This document shows positions 1 through 7,889 of a DNA stretch of 64,000 nt, piece after piece. Position numbers and translations under genes: made by a program. A model generated the notes under the pieces. That model was not told the origin of the DNA and searched no databases. It saw nothing but the letters and a program-made list of their open reading frames with translations. Source of the DNA: Brenneria goodwinii. GTDB taxonomy: Bacteria > Pseudomonadota > Gammaproteobacteria > Enterobacterales > Enterobacteriaceae. Each line of letters starts with the position of its first letter. Positions within the stretch are counted from its first letter, which is position 1. The DNA lies in contig NZ_CP014137.1 of assembly GCF_002291445.1 (NCBI RefSeq), forward strand, positions 4,774,001 to 4,838,000, given 5' to 3'.

Positions 1-446
1 TGATGGCAATGCTGGATGTGGTGCGCATTCGCCAGCCGCAACGCGTGTACGGACTGTATCCGCATGAAATTTCGGGCGGGCAGGGGCAGCGCATTATGAT
101 CGCCATGATGTTGATTACCGAACCTGAAGTGGTGATTGCCGATGAACCGACCTCCGCGCTGGACGTTTCCGTGCGTTTGCAGGTGCTGGCGATGCTTGAC
201 GATCTGGTTGGAGAACGCGGTCTTGGGCTGATTTTTATCAGCCATGACATCAATCTGGTGCGCAGTTTCTGCGATCGGGTACTGGTGATGTATGCCGGTC
301 GGGTGGTGGAGTCGATTGCCGCGGCCGATCTTGATAACGCGCAGCATCCCTATACCCGCGGGTTACTGAATTCATTGCCGGATATCGACCATCCGCGTCC
401 GCGCCTGCCGGTAATGAACCGCGATCCTGCCTGGATTAACGAGTAA
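1..446 (+). CDS. Peptide/nickel-type ABC transporter ATP-binding protein, DppD-like (5' end outside window)
   Basis: The C-terminal half of an ABC ATPase whose start lies before base 1; the reading frame is already open there. The visible part holds the signature motif ISGGQ, a Walker B strand ending in ADEPTSALD, the H-loop FISHD and the oligopeptide-type C-terminal extension ending near PYTRGLLNSLP. These are typical of the first of two ATPases that energise Dpp/Opp-type importers. The second ATPase follows after 9 bases, so the two probably work as a heterodimer on a permease encoded upstream. The substrate (peptide, nickel, glutathione) cannot be told from this fragment. Confidence 0.85.
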   Translation, partial: MAMLDVVRIRQPQRVYGLYPHEISGGQGQRIMIAMMLITEPEVVIADEPTSALDVSVRLQVLAMLDDLVGERGLGLIFISHDINLVRSFCDRVLVMYAGRVVESIAAADLDNAQHPYTRGLLNSLPDIDHPRPRLPVMNRDPAWINE

Positions 447-455
447 GGAGTTTTT

Positions 456-1283
456 ATGGCGACCGAAACCATTCATCTGAGCCAGCCCTCGAACTTGAGC
501 AGGCCCATGATTGAAGTGAATGACCTTAATCTGTCTTTTGGGCAGGGAAGTGCGCAGAATCAGGTGCTGTATGACGTTAATCTTACCGTCGGCGATGGCG
601 AGATTTTCGGTCTGGTTGGGGAGTCCGGCTCCGGGAAGACCACCGTACTGAAATGTCTGGCCGGGTTATTTAATCACTGGCAGGGCAGCTTGCTGATTGA
701 TGGGCAGCAACTGGCGCACCGCATCGATCAAGCTCGTTGCCGCCGGGTGCAAATGGTCTTTCAGGATCCCTACGGTTCGCTGCACCCGCGTCATACGGTG
801 GAAACCATCCTTGAAGAGCCGTTACTGATTCACCGTTTCACCCATCGGGATGACCGTATTGACGCGTTGCTGGAGAAAGTGGGGTTAGGGGCATCGTTCC
901 GCCGCCGCTATCCCCATCAGTTGTCCGGAGGGCAGCGCCAGCGTGTTGCCATTGCCCGCGCATTGATTCTGGAGCCGCGGGTGCTGCTGCTGGATGAGCC
1001 GACTTCGGCGCTGGATGTCTCGGTGCAGGCGGAAATCCTCAATCTGTTGGTTGAGCTGCAGCAGCAGGAGAAATTAACCTATCTGCTGGTAACCCACGAT
1101 CTGGGCGTGATTTCTCATCTGTGTCATAAAGTGGCGGTGATGCAGTATGGCCGGATATTGGAAACGCTGGATATCAGTGATTTAACCCGCGATACGCCGA
1201 AGAATGCCTATACTGCCATGTTGGTGGATGCCAGCCGCCAGTATAGCCGCGATCTGGCGGTGCGCTCGGAACGCATGGGATAA
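456..1283 (+). CDS. Peptide/nickel-type ABC transporter ATP-binding protein, DppF-like
   Basis: A complete ABC ATPase of 275 residues and last gene of the transporter operon. Walker A GESGSGKT is at residues 55-62, the Q-loop FQDPYGSLHP near 102-111, signature LSGGQ at 156-160, Walker B LLLDEPTSALD at 178-187 and the H-loop histidine at 214. It hydrolyses ATP at the inner membrane to drive import of an oligopeptide-like solute. The start is preceded by a clear AAGGAG site. Nothing in this window identifies the ligand; the gene order (two ATPases at the end) is the usual one for Dpp/Opp/Gsi-type operons. Confidence 0.88.
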   Translation: MATETIHLSQPSNLSRPMIEVNDLNLSFGQGSAQNQVLYDVNLTVGDGEIFGLVGESGSGKTTVLKCLAGLFNHWQGSLLIDGQQLAHRIDQARCRRVQMVFQDPYGSLHPRHTVETILEEPLLIHRFTHRDDRIDALLEKVGLGASFRRRYPHQLSGGQRQRVAIARALILEPRVLLLDEPTSALDVSVQAEILNLLVELQQQEKLTYLLVTHDLGVISHLCHKVAVMQYGRILETLDISDLTRDTPKNAYTAMLVDASRQYSRDLAVRSERMG

Positions 1284-1506
1284 CGTGATAACGTTTCGTG
1301 CGTAAATCGGCGACAAAACGAAGAGGACTGGCTGTAACGTCAGTCCTTTTCGCATCATAAGATAAGGTAAGAACCTGGCTTGCATTTAACAATTGGTTAA
1401 AATAAGTAATCTGTACGTAAAAAAAGGTAAATGGGTAGCGTTAAGGAGTGTGGATATTTACAATCACTACGCTTTCTGTAAGCGGTTTCTTCAAAAAGGA
1501 ATTCTC

Positions 1507-2076
1507 ATGCTCAAACGTACTCTGGTTGCTGCGGCGGCCTTTATTTCACTTACGGCTTTTTCTCCGGCGTTCGCCGCCAACGGCGTAACGCATGTTTTGC
1601 TGACGACGTCGGCAGGAAACATTGAACTGGCATTAGATAATCAAAAAGCGCCGGTATCGGTGAGGAATTTTGTCGAGTACGTTAATAACGGTTTTTATAA
1701 CGGGACGACGTTTCATCGAGTGATCCCCGGCTTTATGATCCAGGGCGGCGGTTTTACCGCTGATATGAAACAGAAAGCGACTAACCCGGCGATCGCCAAC
1801 GAGGCGGATAACGGGTTGCGCAATCTGCGCGGCACCATTTCGATGGCGCGTACGGCGGAAAAAGACAGCGCGACCAGCCAGTTTTTCATTAACGTCGCCG
1901 ACAATGCGTTTCTCGATCATGGTCAGCGCGATTTTGGCTACGCGGTGTTTGGTAAAGTGGTCAAAGGGATGGAAGTGGCGGACAAAATCGCCCAGGTTCA
2001 GACTGAAAACGTCGGCCCTTATCAGAATGTGCCAACCAAACCGATCGTGATCCAGTCAGCGAAAGTCCTGCCCTGA
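1507..2076 (+). CDS. ppiA: Periplasmic peptidyl-prolyl cis-trans isomerase A (cyclophilin)
   Basis: Cyclophilin of 189 residues that catalyses proline isomerisation during folding of exported proteins. A signal peptide (basic MLKR, hydrophobic core, AFA cleavage site near residue 23) places it in the periplasm. The cyclophilin core is plain: TFHRVIPGFMIQGG at about 68-81 with catalytic Arg71, then NTSQFFINVADN-like text. An in-frame open stretch runs back to 1393, but the ATG at 1507 is preferred because it has an AAAGGA site and begins the signal peptide; E. coli PpiA is 190 residues. It converges on crp, and a bidirectional terminator separates them. Confidence 0.93.
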   Translation: MLKRTLVAAAAFISLTAFSPAFAANGVTHVLLTTSAGNIELALDNQKAPVSVRNFVEYVNNGFYNGTTFHRVIPGFMIQGGGFTADMKQKATNPAIANEADNGLRNLRGTISMARTAEKDSATSQFFINVADNAFLDHGQRDFGYAVFGKVVKGMEVADKIAQVQTENVGPYQNVPTKPIVIQSAKVLP

Positions 2077-2223
2077 GGCGTATTTTCGGGCGGTGGTTTA
2101 TTTCCAGCCAATAAATCTGAGCGGGTTCGAAGAATTCGCTCAGGCTAATGGCAATGCGTTATTTGTTTTATTAATTATCCGTTTTTAAACCATTATATTA
2201 TTGCCGACAAATATATCGGATAA

Positions 2224-2255
2224 AAAAAAGCGTGAGATAAGTCTCACGCTTTTTT
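2224..2255. terminator. Bidirectional terminator between ppiA and crp
   Basis: Perfect inverted repeat with arms AAAAAGCGTGAGA and TCTCACGCTTTTT around a 4-base loop (2238-2241). The A-run and T-run on either side let it act for both convergent genes. Confidence 0.85.
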
Positions 2256-2282
2256 GTTGTAGGGTCATGCTAATACGCCGGT

Positions 2283-2915
2283 TTAACGGGTACCGTAGAC
2301 GACTATTGTTTTACCATGTGCGGAAATCAGGTTCTGATCTTCTAACATTTTAAGTATCCGCCCCACGGTTTCACGTGAACAGCCAACAATTTGGCCAATT
2401 TCCTGACGTGTGATTTTTATTTGCATGCCGTCAGGGTGGGTCATGGCATCTGGTTGTTTCGCCAGGTTTAGCAATGTCTGAGCGATACGCCCCGTGACAT
2501 CAAGGAAAGCCAGATTACCGACTTTCTCTGACGTTACCTGCAGTCTGCTGGCCATCTGAGCAGACAGGCGCATCAGAATATCAGGGTTCACCTGGATCAG
2601 TTGTCTGAATTTTTTATAAGAAATTTCAGCAACTTCACAAGCCGTTTTCGCCCGAACCCAGGCGCTGCGTTCCTGACCTTCCTCAAACAAGCCGAGTTCG
2701 CCGATAAAATCCCCTTGATTCAGATAAGAGAGAATCATTTCCTTGCCTTCTTCATCTTTGATCAGCACTGCGACAGAGCCTTTCACGATGTAGTAAAGCG
2801 TTTCTGCTTTTTCACCTTGGTGAATAAGCGTACTCTTCGATGGATACTTGTGGATGTGGCAATGAGAAAGGAACCATTCGAGAGTCGGGTCTGTTTGCGG
2901 TTTGCCGAGAACCAT
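2283..2915 (-). CDS. crp: cAMP receptor protein (catabolite activator)
   Basis: Global regulator of 210 residues, the same length as E. coli Crp and nearly identical by eye. The N-terminal cAMP-binding beta-roll carries GELGLFEEGQERSAWVRA (residues about 72-89, with Arg83 and Ser84 contacting cAMP); a dimerisation helix follows; the C-terminal winged helix has the recognition helix SRETVGRILK with the Arg181/Glu182/Arg186 set. The start has an AGAGGATG site upstream. It lies divergent to yhfA, as in E. coli. It will control carbon-source genes and, in plant pathogens, cell-wall enzyme genes. Confidence 0.98.
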   Translation of the reverse strand: MVLGKPQTDPTLEWFLSHCHIHKYPSKSTLIHQGEKAETLYYIVKGSVAVLIKDEEGKEMILSYLNQGDFIGELGLFEEGQERSAWVRAKTACEVAEISYKKFRQLIQVNPDILMRLSAQMASRLQVTSEKVGNLAFLDVTGRIAQTLLNLAKQPDAMTHPDGMQIKITRQEIGQIVGCSRETVGRILKMLEDQNLISAHGKTIVVYGTR

Positions 2916-3234
2916 TCGATATCATCCTCTGTTGTCAGTCACTGCGCAAATCACAGGGCTCAGAGTTCCCTGTACGGCGTATTTACTGTTAAAAGTTCAA
3001 ATTCAGTGTAGGCAGAACGACGTCAGGGAATATACTGAAAACCTTTATCTGGCGACGTCATCATCTCCCCGGCATCTGAGTTTGTCCAGAATAAGGCAGA
3101 TTCTGTTCTTGTTTTTAACACACCTTGAGGGACGTGTCTTGTATTGTCTCATTTCAGCATGATAAAGCTCTGGTTATAAGATAATTTTGTACAGTAACGA
3201 TATAAATATTCAAAAATTTTTTAGCGGAGGCAGC
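2916..3234. promoter_or_regulatory. Divergent crp/yhfA intergenic region
   Basis: 319 bases without a gene between the divergent starts of crp and yhfA. It must hold both promoters. A TATAAG hexamer near 3174-3179 could be the yhfA -10 box, and an AAATCACAG half-site near 2948-2956 resembles half a CRP site, fitting known crp autoregulation. I could not assign a full CRP site or a -35 box with confidence. Confidence 0.5.
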
Positions 3235-3642
3235 ATGCAGGCTCGAGTGAAGTGGGTTGAAGGCTTAACATTCCTTTGCGAATCAGCTTCAGGACATCAG
3301 GTTTTAATGGATGGAAATTCAGGGGATAAATCCCCCAGTCCGATGGAAATGGTTTTGATGTCGGTTGGCGGATGCAGCGCGATCGATGTGGTATCCATAC
3401 TGCAGAAAGGGCGTAATGACGTTGCCGACTGTGAGGTTAAGCTGACGTCGGAGCGGAGAACGGAGTCGCCTCGTCTGTTTACCCATATCAACCTGCATTT
3501 TATCGTAACGGGCAAAGGGTTGACTGATAAAGCCGTAGAGCGTGCGGTCGCGTTATCTGCGGAGCGGTATTGTTCAGTGGCGTTGATGCTGGGTAAAGCG
3601 ATCGAAGTGACTCACAGTCACGAAGTGATTGATATCTCGTAA
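3235..3642 (+). CDS. yhfA: OsmC-like family protein YhfA
   Basis: OsmC/Ohr-fold protein of 135 residues (E. coli YhfA is 134). The two conserved cysteines of the fold are present, Cys47 in SVGGCSAIDV and Cys113 in ERYCSVALML, which suggests thiol peroxidase-like chemistry, though the physiological role is not settled. The open frame extends to 3187, but the ATG at 3235 has a GCGGAGG site and gives the family length. It is divergent from crp; a strong terminator follows and then the effector gene on the other strand, where E. coli has prkB next. Confidence 0.92.
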   Translation: MQARVKWVEGLTFLCESASGHQVLMDGNSGDKSPSPMEMVLMSVGGCSAIDVVSILQKGRNDVADCEVKLTSERRTESPRLFTHINLHFIVTGKGLTDKAVERAVALSAERYCSVALMLGKAIEVTHSHEVIDIS

Positions 3643-3661
3643 ATAGGGTACGCGCTTTTTT

Positions 3662-3699
3662 AAACATGACAGGTCACAAGAACGTGACCTGTCATGTTT
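3662..3699. terminator. Strong hairpin after yhfA and the effector gene
   Basis: Perfect 16-base inverted repeat (3662-3677 and 3684-3699) around a 6-base loop, with AAA and TTT flanks. It sits between the convergent ends of yhfA and the YopJ-like gene and can end transcription from both sides. It also marks one edge of the inserted gene. Confidence 0.75.
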
Positions 3700-3749
3700 G
3701 TAAACTCCCCCCGCGAATATCGGCATCCGCGACTGACGCCGGTGCGCGA

Positions 3750-4814
3750 TCATGAGGCGTTTTCTATGGCTTTTCGTATTTTGCGCATGCGGGATGCTTC
3801 AATTGACATGCTGTAGCTCAAATCTTCGCGGTGAACGCGAAAAGCCTGTACGCGTTCCGACAGCGTTTCATGCGGGCTTTCTCGATTAGTGCTGACGTTT
3901 CTATCGCTGAGATCGGGCTGCGCATCAAGCACCTCGTTGATAATGGCGCGCGAATGCGAATGTTTGAAGAAAATAGCGGGAAGTATCTCTTTCCCTTCAA
4001 TGTATTCCAGGCCGGTCATGCTGTGATAGCTTGTCGCCGACGTGCCCAGCCTCGGTTCGTTATTTTTTAGATTATCGTGCAGGTCATCAAAGAAGCTGTC
4101 TTTCTGGTAGGCATTCAACGCGAAGTTCAAACTGAATATGACGCAATCCTGCGTGGATTTTTGCGCTTCGGTTTGGATCACCGCGAATTTAACGTCGTCA
4201 TCGGATTGCCTCTGTATACCCCGGTGAAGAGAATAATAACCCGGCATGGAGTGAAAACGCTCATCATCGATGGGACGAAACGCAACGCTGGGCTCCAGCG
4301 CGATTAAGGTTTTCTGACCGTCGTCGTGCGTTCTGATATCAATGGCGAAATGGTGACGAGAATTAGGCGCCGCTTTTAATATGGCCCGCCATGCAGAGGT
4401 ATCGGTGTCCCTAAGTTCGTCTAAAAAGTCCTCCTGTGAGGAAAAATATTTCAAATTGAGGCTGGAAAAGCGATCGTTGTAGGTATTTACCAACGTTCTG
4501 ATATTTCCAATATCAAGATTGGTGATTTCAACCGTTGTTTGGCCTGAACTGGCCTGCTCCAATGTTTTCCTGGCGTAATGCGCCAGTTCGGGGTTGGAAT
4601 ATGAGAGGGACGCCATATTCAACGCATTGGATAACGCTCTGGCCTTTTCTGCCGCCCGTTCAGGGAGAGAATCAAAATCCGGCGGGTTGCTTGCCGCATA
4701 AGAGGACGACCGTTCGGGCGAAGGCGGTCTGTAATAATCGTCTTGATTATAGGGATTAAAACCATAATTGTAGGGCGGTAAACCGCCGCTTGGTTTAGAT
4801 GCGTTAACACCCAT
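3750..4814 (-). CDS. YopJ/HopZ-family type III effector (putative serine/threonine/lysine acetyltransferase)
   Basis: Protein of 354 residues matching the YopJ (peptidase C55-like) acetyltransferase family. The catalytic triad reads as His155 (in RHHFAIDI), Glu174 (in LIALEPS) and Cys224 (in TQDCVIFSLNFA); spacing is close to YopJ and HopZ1a. Lys284 in FFKHSHS sits at the conserved autoacetylation site. The first 50 residues are rich in Ser, Pro, Asn and Tyr, as in type III secretion signals, and MGVNAS fits an N-myristoylation signal, so the protein probably targets the plant plasma membrane after injection. A hrp box lies 40 bases upstream and AAGGAG precedes the ATG. No type III chaperone gene is adjacent. 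It interrupts the yhfA-prkB neighbourhood of E. coli, a sign of acquisition. The target protein is unknown. Confidence 0.9.
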   Translation of the reverse strand: MGVNASKPSGGLPPYNYGFNPYNQDDYYRPPSPERSSSYAASNPPDFDSLPERAAEKARALSNALNMASLSYSNPELAHYARKTLEQASSGQTTVEITNLDIGNIRTLVNTYNDRFSSLNLKYFSSQEDFLDELRDTDTSAWRAILKAAPNSRHHFAIDIRTHDDGQKTLIALEPSVAFRPIDDERFHSMPGYYSLHRGIQRQSDDDVKFAVIQTEAQKSTQDCVIFSLNFALNAYQKDSFFDDLHDNLKNNEPRLGTSATSYHSMTGLEYIEGKEILPAIFFKHSHSRAIINEVLDAQPDLSDRNVSTNRESPHETLSERVQAFRVHREDLSYSMSIEASRMRKIRKAIENAS

Positions 4815-4853
4815 GAGAAACTCCTTTTAAAAGCGATAGGTAAATTAAAAGGA

Positions 4854-4881
4854 TGGGTGGTCATATCATCGAATGAGTTCC
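4854..4881 (-). promoter_or_regulatory. hrp box (HrpL-dependent promoter) for the effector gene
   Basis: On the minus strand the sequence is GGAACT, 15 bases, then CCACCCA. The hrp box consensus is GGAACC-N15/16-CCACNNA, so only one base of the fixed positions differs. It ends 40 bases before the effector ATG, leaving a short leader with an AAGGAG ribosome site. Confidence 0.85.
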
Positions 4882-4961
4882 CTGCGCAATGGATAAAATT
4901 AGGCGGAGCGGTTCGAACGGTTAACTGCGTCTGAGTCGGTGCCGATTTGACGGTGTCGGTT

Positions 4962-5834
4962 TCAGCTGTTGATTTCCCGCCCTTCCAACAGTCGTTGCAC
5001 CAGCGGCGCCATAATTAACTCCATCGCCAGTCCCATTTTTCCGCCGGGCACAACTAATGTGTTGATATGGGAAATAAACGATCCTTGCAGCATCGCCAGC
5101 AGATAAGGGTAATCAATATTATCCAGCCCCTGAAAATGGATCACCACGAAACTCTCATCCAACGATGGGATAGCCTTGGCCGCAAACGGGTTGGAGGTAT
5201 CAACCGTCGGCACGCGCTGAAAGTTAATATGGGTCCGGGAGAACTGCGGCGTAATGTAAGAGATGTAATCCTCCATGGAGCGCACCACCGAGTCCATTAC
5301 CGCTTCACGCGAGTGGCCGCGTTCGTTCACGTCACGAATCAGTTTTTGAATCCATTCCAGATTGACGATCGGCACCACGCCCACCAGCAAGTCGACATGC
5401 TGCGCCACATTATGACCATCGGTGACGACGCCGCCGTGCAGCCCCTCATAAAACAGTACGTCAGTCGGTTCCGGCATCGGCTCCCACGGCGTAAACGTAC
5501 CGGGAACCTGATCGTAGGGAATGGCTTCATCATAGGTATGAAGATATTTACGGGTCTTACCGCGCCCGTGCCGGCCATATTCGAGGAAGGATTGCTCCAG
5601 CAGGCTAAAGTCATTGGCTTCCGGACCGAAGTAGCTGATGTGGCGGCCAAGATCCCGCGCCTTACGAATTTCCATATCCATTTCCGGCCGGGTATAACGG
5701 TGGAAACTGTCACCTTCAAGCTGGGCGGCCTGCATTTTTAACTGCTGAAAAATCTTGCGAAACGCCAGGCTGGTTGTTGTGGTTCCCGCCCCGCTGGAGC
5801 CGGTAACTGCAATAATCGGATGCTTATGCGACAT
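4962..5834 (-). CDS. prkB: Phosphoribulokinase-like protein PrkB
   Basis: P-loop kinase of 290 residues (E. coli PrkB 289). The Walker A region is TGSSGAGTTTT at about 11-21, and the protein continues with EGDSFHRYTRPEMD and FYEGLHGGV, the pattern of phosphoribulokinase/uridine kinase-like enzymes. The in vivo substrate in enterobacteria is not established; there is no Calvin cycle context here. It follows yheU on the same strand after 55 bases and is the gene next to yhfA in E. coli; here the effector has come between. Confidence 0.93.
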   Translation of the reverse strand: MSHKHPIIAVTGSSGAGTTTTSLAFRKIFQQLKMQAAQLEGDSFHRYTRPEMDMEIRKARDLGRHISYFGPEANDFSLLEQSFLEYGRHGRGKTRKYLHTYDEAIPYDQVPGTFTPWEPMPEPTDVLFYEGLHGGVVTDGHNVAQHVDLLVGVVPIVNLEWIQKLIRDVNERGHSREAVMDSVVRSMEDYISYITPQFSRTHINFQRVPTVDTSNPFAAKAIPSLDESFVVIHFQGLDNIDYPYLLAMLQGSFISHINTLVVPGGKMGLAMELIMAPLVQRLLEGREINS

Positions 5835-5889
5835 AAGACGATTTACTCCGTAATAATGGCGTTTGCTCTTCTGCCTGCCTGCCTGGCGC

Positions 5890-6126
5890 TTAGCGCTGGT
5901 GATATTCGCCGGCGTTAAACTGGCTGCGCGGCATCATGTTGATCGTTTCATGCAATTCAGACCATACCAGAACGACGTCGCCTGATTCCAGTTGCCGGCG
6001 CACATCGGCAACCTTCTGTGGCAGCGTGCGTTCTTGCTCGCCATAATCCGTTCCTTCCCGCAGTACGAAAGATTCAATGAGATTTTCCAGTGTTTCAGGT
6101 TCGAGTTGTTGCCAGGGAATGATCAC
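5890..6126 (-). CDS. yheU: YheU family protein (UPF0270)
   Basis: Small cytosolic protein of 78 residues with no known function; E. coli YheU is 72. The core PETLENLIESFVLREGTDYGEQERTL is almost unchanged from E. coli. The open frame continues upstream, but homologues begin at MIIPWQ or MLIPWQ, which corresponds to a GTG codon at 6126-6124. That start overlaps the end of yheT by 32 bases, so the two are probably translated in a coupled way. The C-terminus has a short extra tail NAGEYHQR. Confidence 0.88.
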   Translation of the reverse strand: MIIPWQQLEPETLENLIESFVLREGTDYGEQERTLPQKVADVRRQLESGDVVLVWSELHETINMMPRSQFNAGEYHQR

Positions 6127-7102
6127 AATGTTTGTCCAGAAATTGAGTGAGCCAGGCCGGAATACGCTTTTCAAGCCACATTTCCGGTTTTAATAACGAC
6201 CCGACGACAAAGCCGACATGCCCGCCATAGTCGGTCAGTTGATATTCAATATTAGCGGGTAACCGGGATACGTCCGGGATGACGTCTTTAGTCATAAACG
6301 GATCGTCTCTGGATTGTATAATCAGCAACGGCTTGCGGATGCCGGGCAGCAACGGCAAGGCGCTACAGCGACGGTAATAATCCGCCGCATCGGTAAAGCC
6401 GTGGAGACGGGCGGTGATGACGTCATCAAACTCGCGCAGCCGCCTGATCTTTTTGAGCGCGGTAAGCGCAATGGGCAGGCTTCCCGGATAAGCGGCGAGT
6501 TTACGGGCGGCGCTTTGTTTGAGCGAATGCAGCAAATAGTACTGGTACAGGCGGGAGAACCCGTGCTCTATTCGCCGGCAGCAGGGATCGAGCATCAACG
6601 GCGCGGAGACAATGACCGCCGCCGACAGCGGACAGGCGTCGCCCTGCCGTCCTAACAGGCACGCCAGCATATTGCCGCCCAGCGAGATGCCGATCGCCGC
6701 CGTGGGAACGTCTCCGAACGTCTCTTTCAGCCAGTGCAGCAGATAACCGGCGTCTTCGGTTTCACCCGAGTGGTAAATGCGCTTCATCCTGTTGGGTTTG
6801 CCGCTGCATCCGCGAAAATGCATCAATACCGCCAGCCAGCCGTGTTGCCGGCAGGCATATAACAGGCCATGCGCATAGGGGCTGTGAAAGTTGCCTTCCA
6901 GGCCGTGGAACAGTACGACGCGCGGTTTGTTCCGCGCCGGTTCCGGGTTTTCGCTCCAGGCTAAATCAACAAAATCGCCGTCCGGCAATTCGAGCCGCTG
7001 CCAGAACGGTTCGAATTGCGCACGTCGCCGCACCAGCCGGGGGAGCAGCGTTTGCAGGTGAGGATTACGGGCGCCGACGAGCGGGCGAAAAACGTCGTAC
7101 AT
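6095..7102 (-). CDS. yheT: Alpha/beta hydrolase YheT
   Basis: Predicted hydrolase of 335 residues (E. coli 340). Serine nucleophile Ser140 lies in the elbow GISLGGN; VVLFHGLEG near 62-70 supplies the oxyanion hole; a late Asp (SRDDPF) and His (GGHVGFV) complete the triad. The substrate is not known in enterobacteria; related proteins act on lipids or esters. The start has no strong ribosome site, and the N-terminus is somewhat shorter than in E. coli, so an upstream non-ATG start remains possible. First gene of yheT-yheU-prkB. Confidence 0.9.
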   Translation of the reverse strand: MYDVFRPLVGARNPHLQTLLPRLVRRRAQFEPFWQRLELPDGDFVDLAWSENPEPARNKPRVVLFHGLEGNFHSPYAHGLLYACRQHGWLAVLMHFRGCSGKPNRMKRIYHSGETEDAGYLLHWLKETFGDVPTAAIGISLGGNMLACLLGRQGDACPLSAAVIVSAPLMLDPCCRRIEHGFSRLYQYYLLHSLKQSAARKLAAYPGSLPIALTALKKIRRLREFDDVITARLHGFTDAADYYRRCSALPLLPGIRKPLLIIQSRDDPFMTKDVIPDVSRLPANIEYQLTDYGGHVGFVVGSLLKPEMWLEKRIPAWLTQFLDKHCDHSLATTRT

Positions 7103-7235
7103 AGTGTGAATAAAAATATTGTTGTCCGGTCTTGTGCGATCAATATCACACTGTTAGCTTCGGTACTGTCGTTTAACAATCAACTTATTACCAACTATAC
7201 CGCAAAAATGTTTTAGGGTGAGGGGCGCCCGTTAC

Positions 7236-7838
7236 ATGGAATTGAGTTTGTTTCTATCGATGTTGGGTTTTCTCTGGGTGGCCGCGATTACGCCGGGTCC
7301 GAACAATATGTTACTGACGACATCCGGGGCCAACTTTGGTTTTTCCCGTTCTCTGTGGCTGATGTTGGGCATCATATTTGGCATGCAGAGTATTTTACTG
7401 CTGGTGGCGTTCGGCGTCGGCGGGCTAATCCTGATCTACCCATCGTTGCATTTCGCACTCAAGGTGCTTGGCAGTTTGTATCTGCTTTGGCTGGCGTGGA
7501 AAATCGCTACCGCCGCCTATGAAAAACTGGAAATACTGGACGCGCCGCCGCAGCCTATCCGGTTTTATCAGGGATGGCTGCTGCAATTCCTTAATCCCAA
7601 GGCCTGGTTGATGGGCTTGGGGGCGGTGGCCAGCTTCAGTCTGCCGGGCAGGGAATATCACCATTCGGTGGTGGCGATAAGTATCGGCATCGTACTGGTG
7701 AATCTGGTCGCCGGCGTGGTATGGCTGGGGTTCGGTACGTTGATCGGCCGTCTGTTGCGCAGCAAAAAAGCCTGGATTATTTTCAATGTCTCGATGGGGA
7801 TACTGACGGCGGCCTGTGTATTGCTGATTTGGCACTAA
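7236..7838 (+). CDS. LysE/RhtB-family amino acid efflux protein
   Basis: Membrane protein of 200 residues with about six hydrophobic segments and the family N-terminus ITPGPNNMLLTTSGANFGF (residues about 19-37), followed by QFLNPKAWLMGLGA in the middle. Members export amino acids such as threonine, homoserine, lysine or cysteine; the one exported here cannot be told. An upstream in-frame GTG/ATG at 7218 exists, but the ATG at 7236 begins at the first membrane segment and has GAGG upstream. It stands alone between yheT (divergent) and yheS (convergent). Confidence 0.85.
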   Translation: MELSLFLSMLGFLWVAAITPGPNNMLLTTSGANFGFSRSLWLMLGIIFGMQSILLLVAFGVGGLILIYPSLHFALKVLGSLYLLWLAWKIATAAYEKLEILDAPPQPIRFYQGWLLQFLNPKAWLMGLGAVASFSLPGREYHHSVVAISIGIVLVNLVAGVVWLGFGTLIGRLLRSKKAWIIFNVSMGILTAACVLLIWH

Positions 7839-7847
7839 AACTCAGGC

Positions 7848-7876
7848 ACAGGCCGATAATCCGCATATCGGCCTGT
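7848..7876. terminator. Hairpin between the LysE-family gene and yheS
   Basis: Perfect 11-base inverted repeat ACAGGCCGATA/TATCGGCCTGT with a 7-base loop between convergent genes. The flanking T-runs are short, so it may be a weak intrinsic terminator or only a 3' end stabiliser. Confidence 0.55.
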
Positions 7877-7889
7877 CGCTAAAGAAACG

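Noticed and set aside
2940..2960. CRP site before crp
   Set aside because: Only one half-site (ATCACAG) is clear; the partner half does not fit the 16-base spacing.
4077..4307. Short frames on the plus strand inside the effector gene
   Set aside because: The effector frame on the minus strand has the promoter, ribosome site and domain evidence; these do not.
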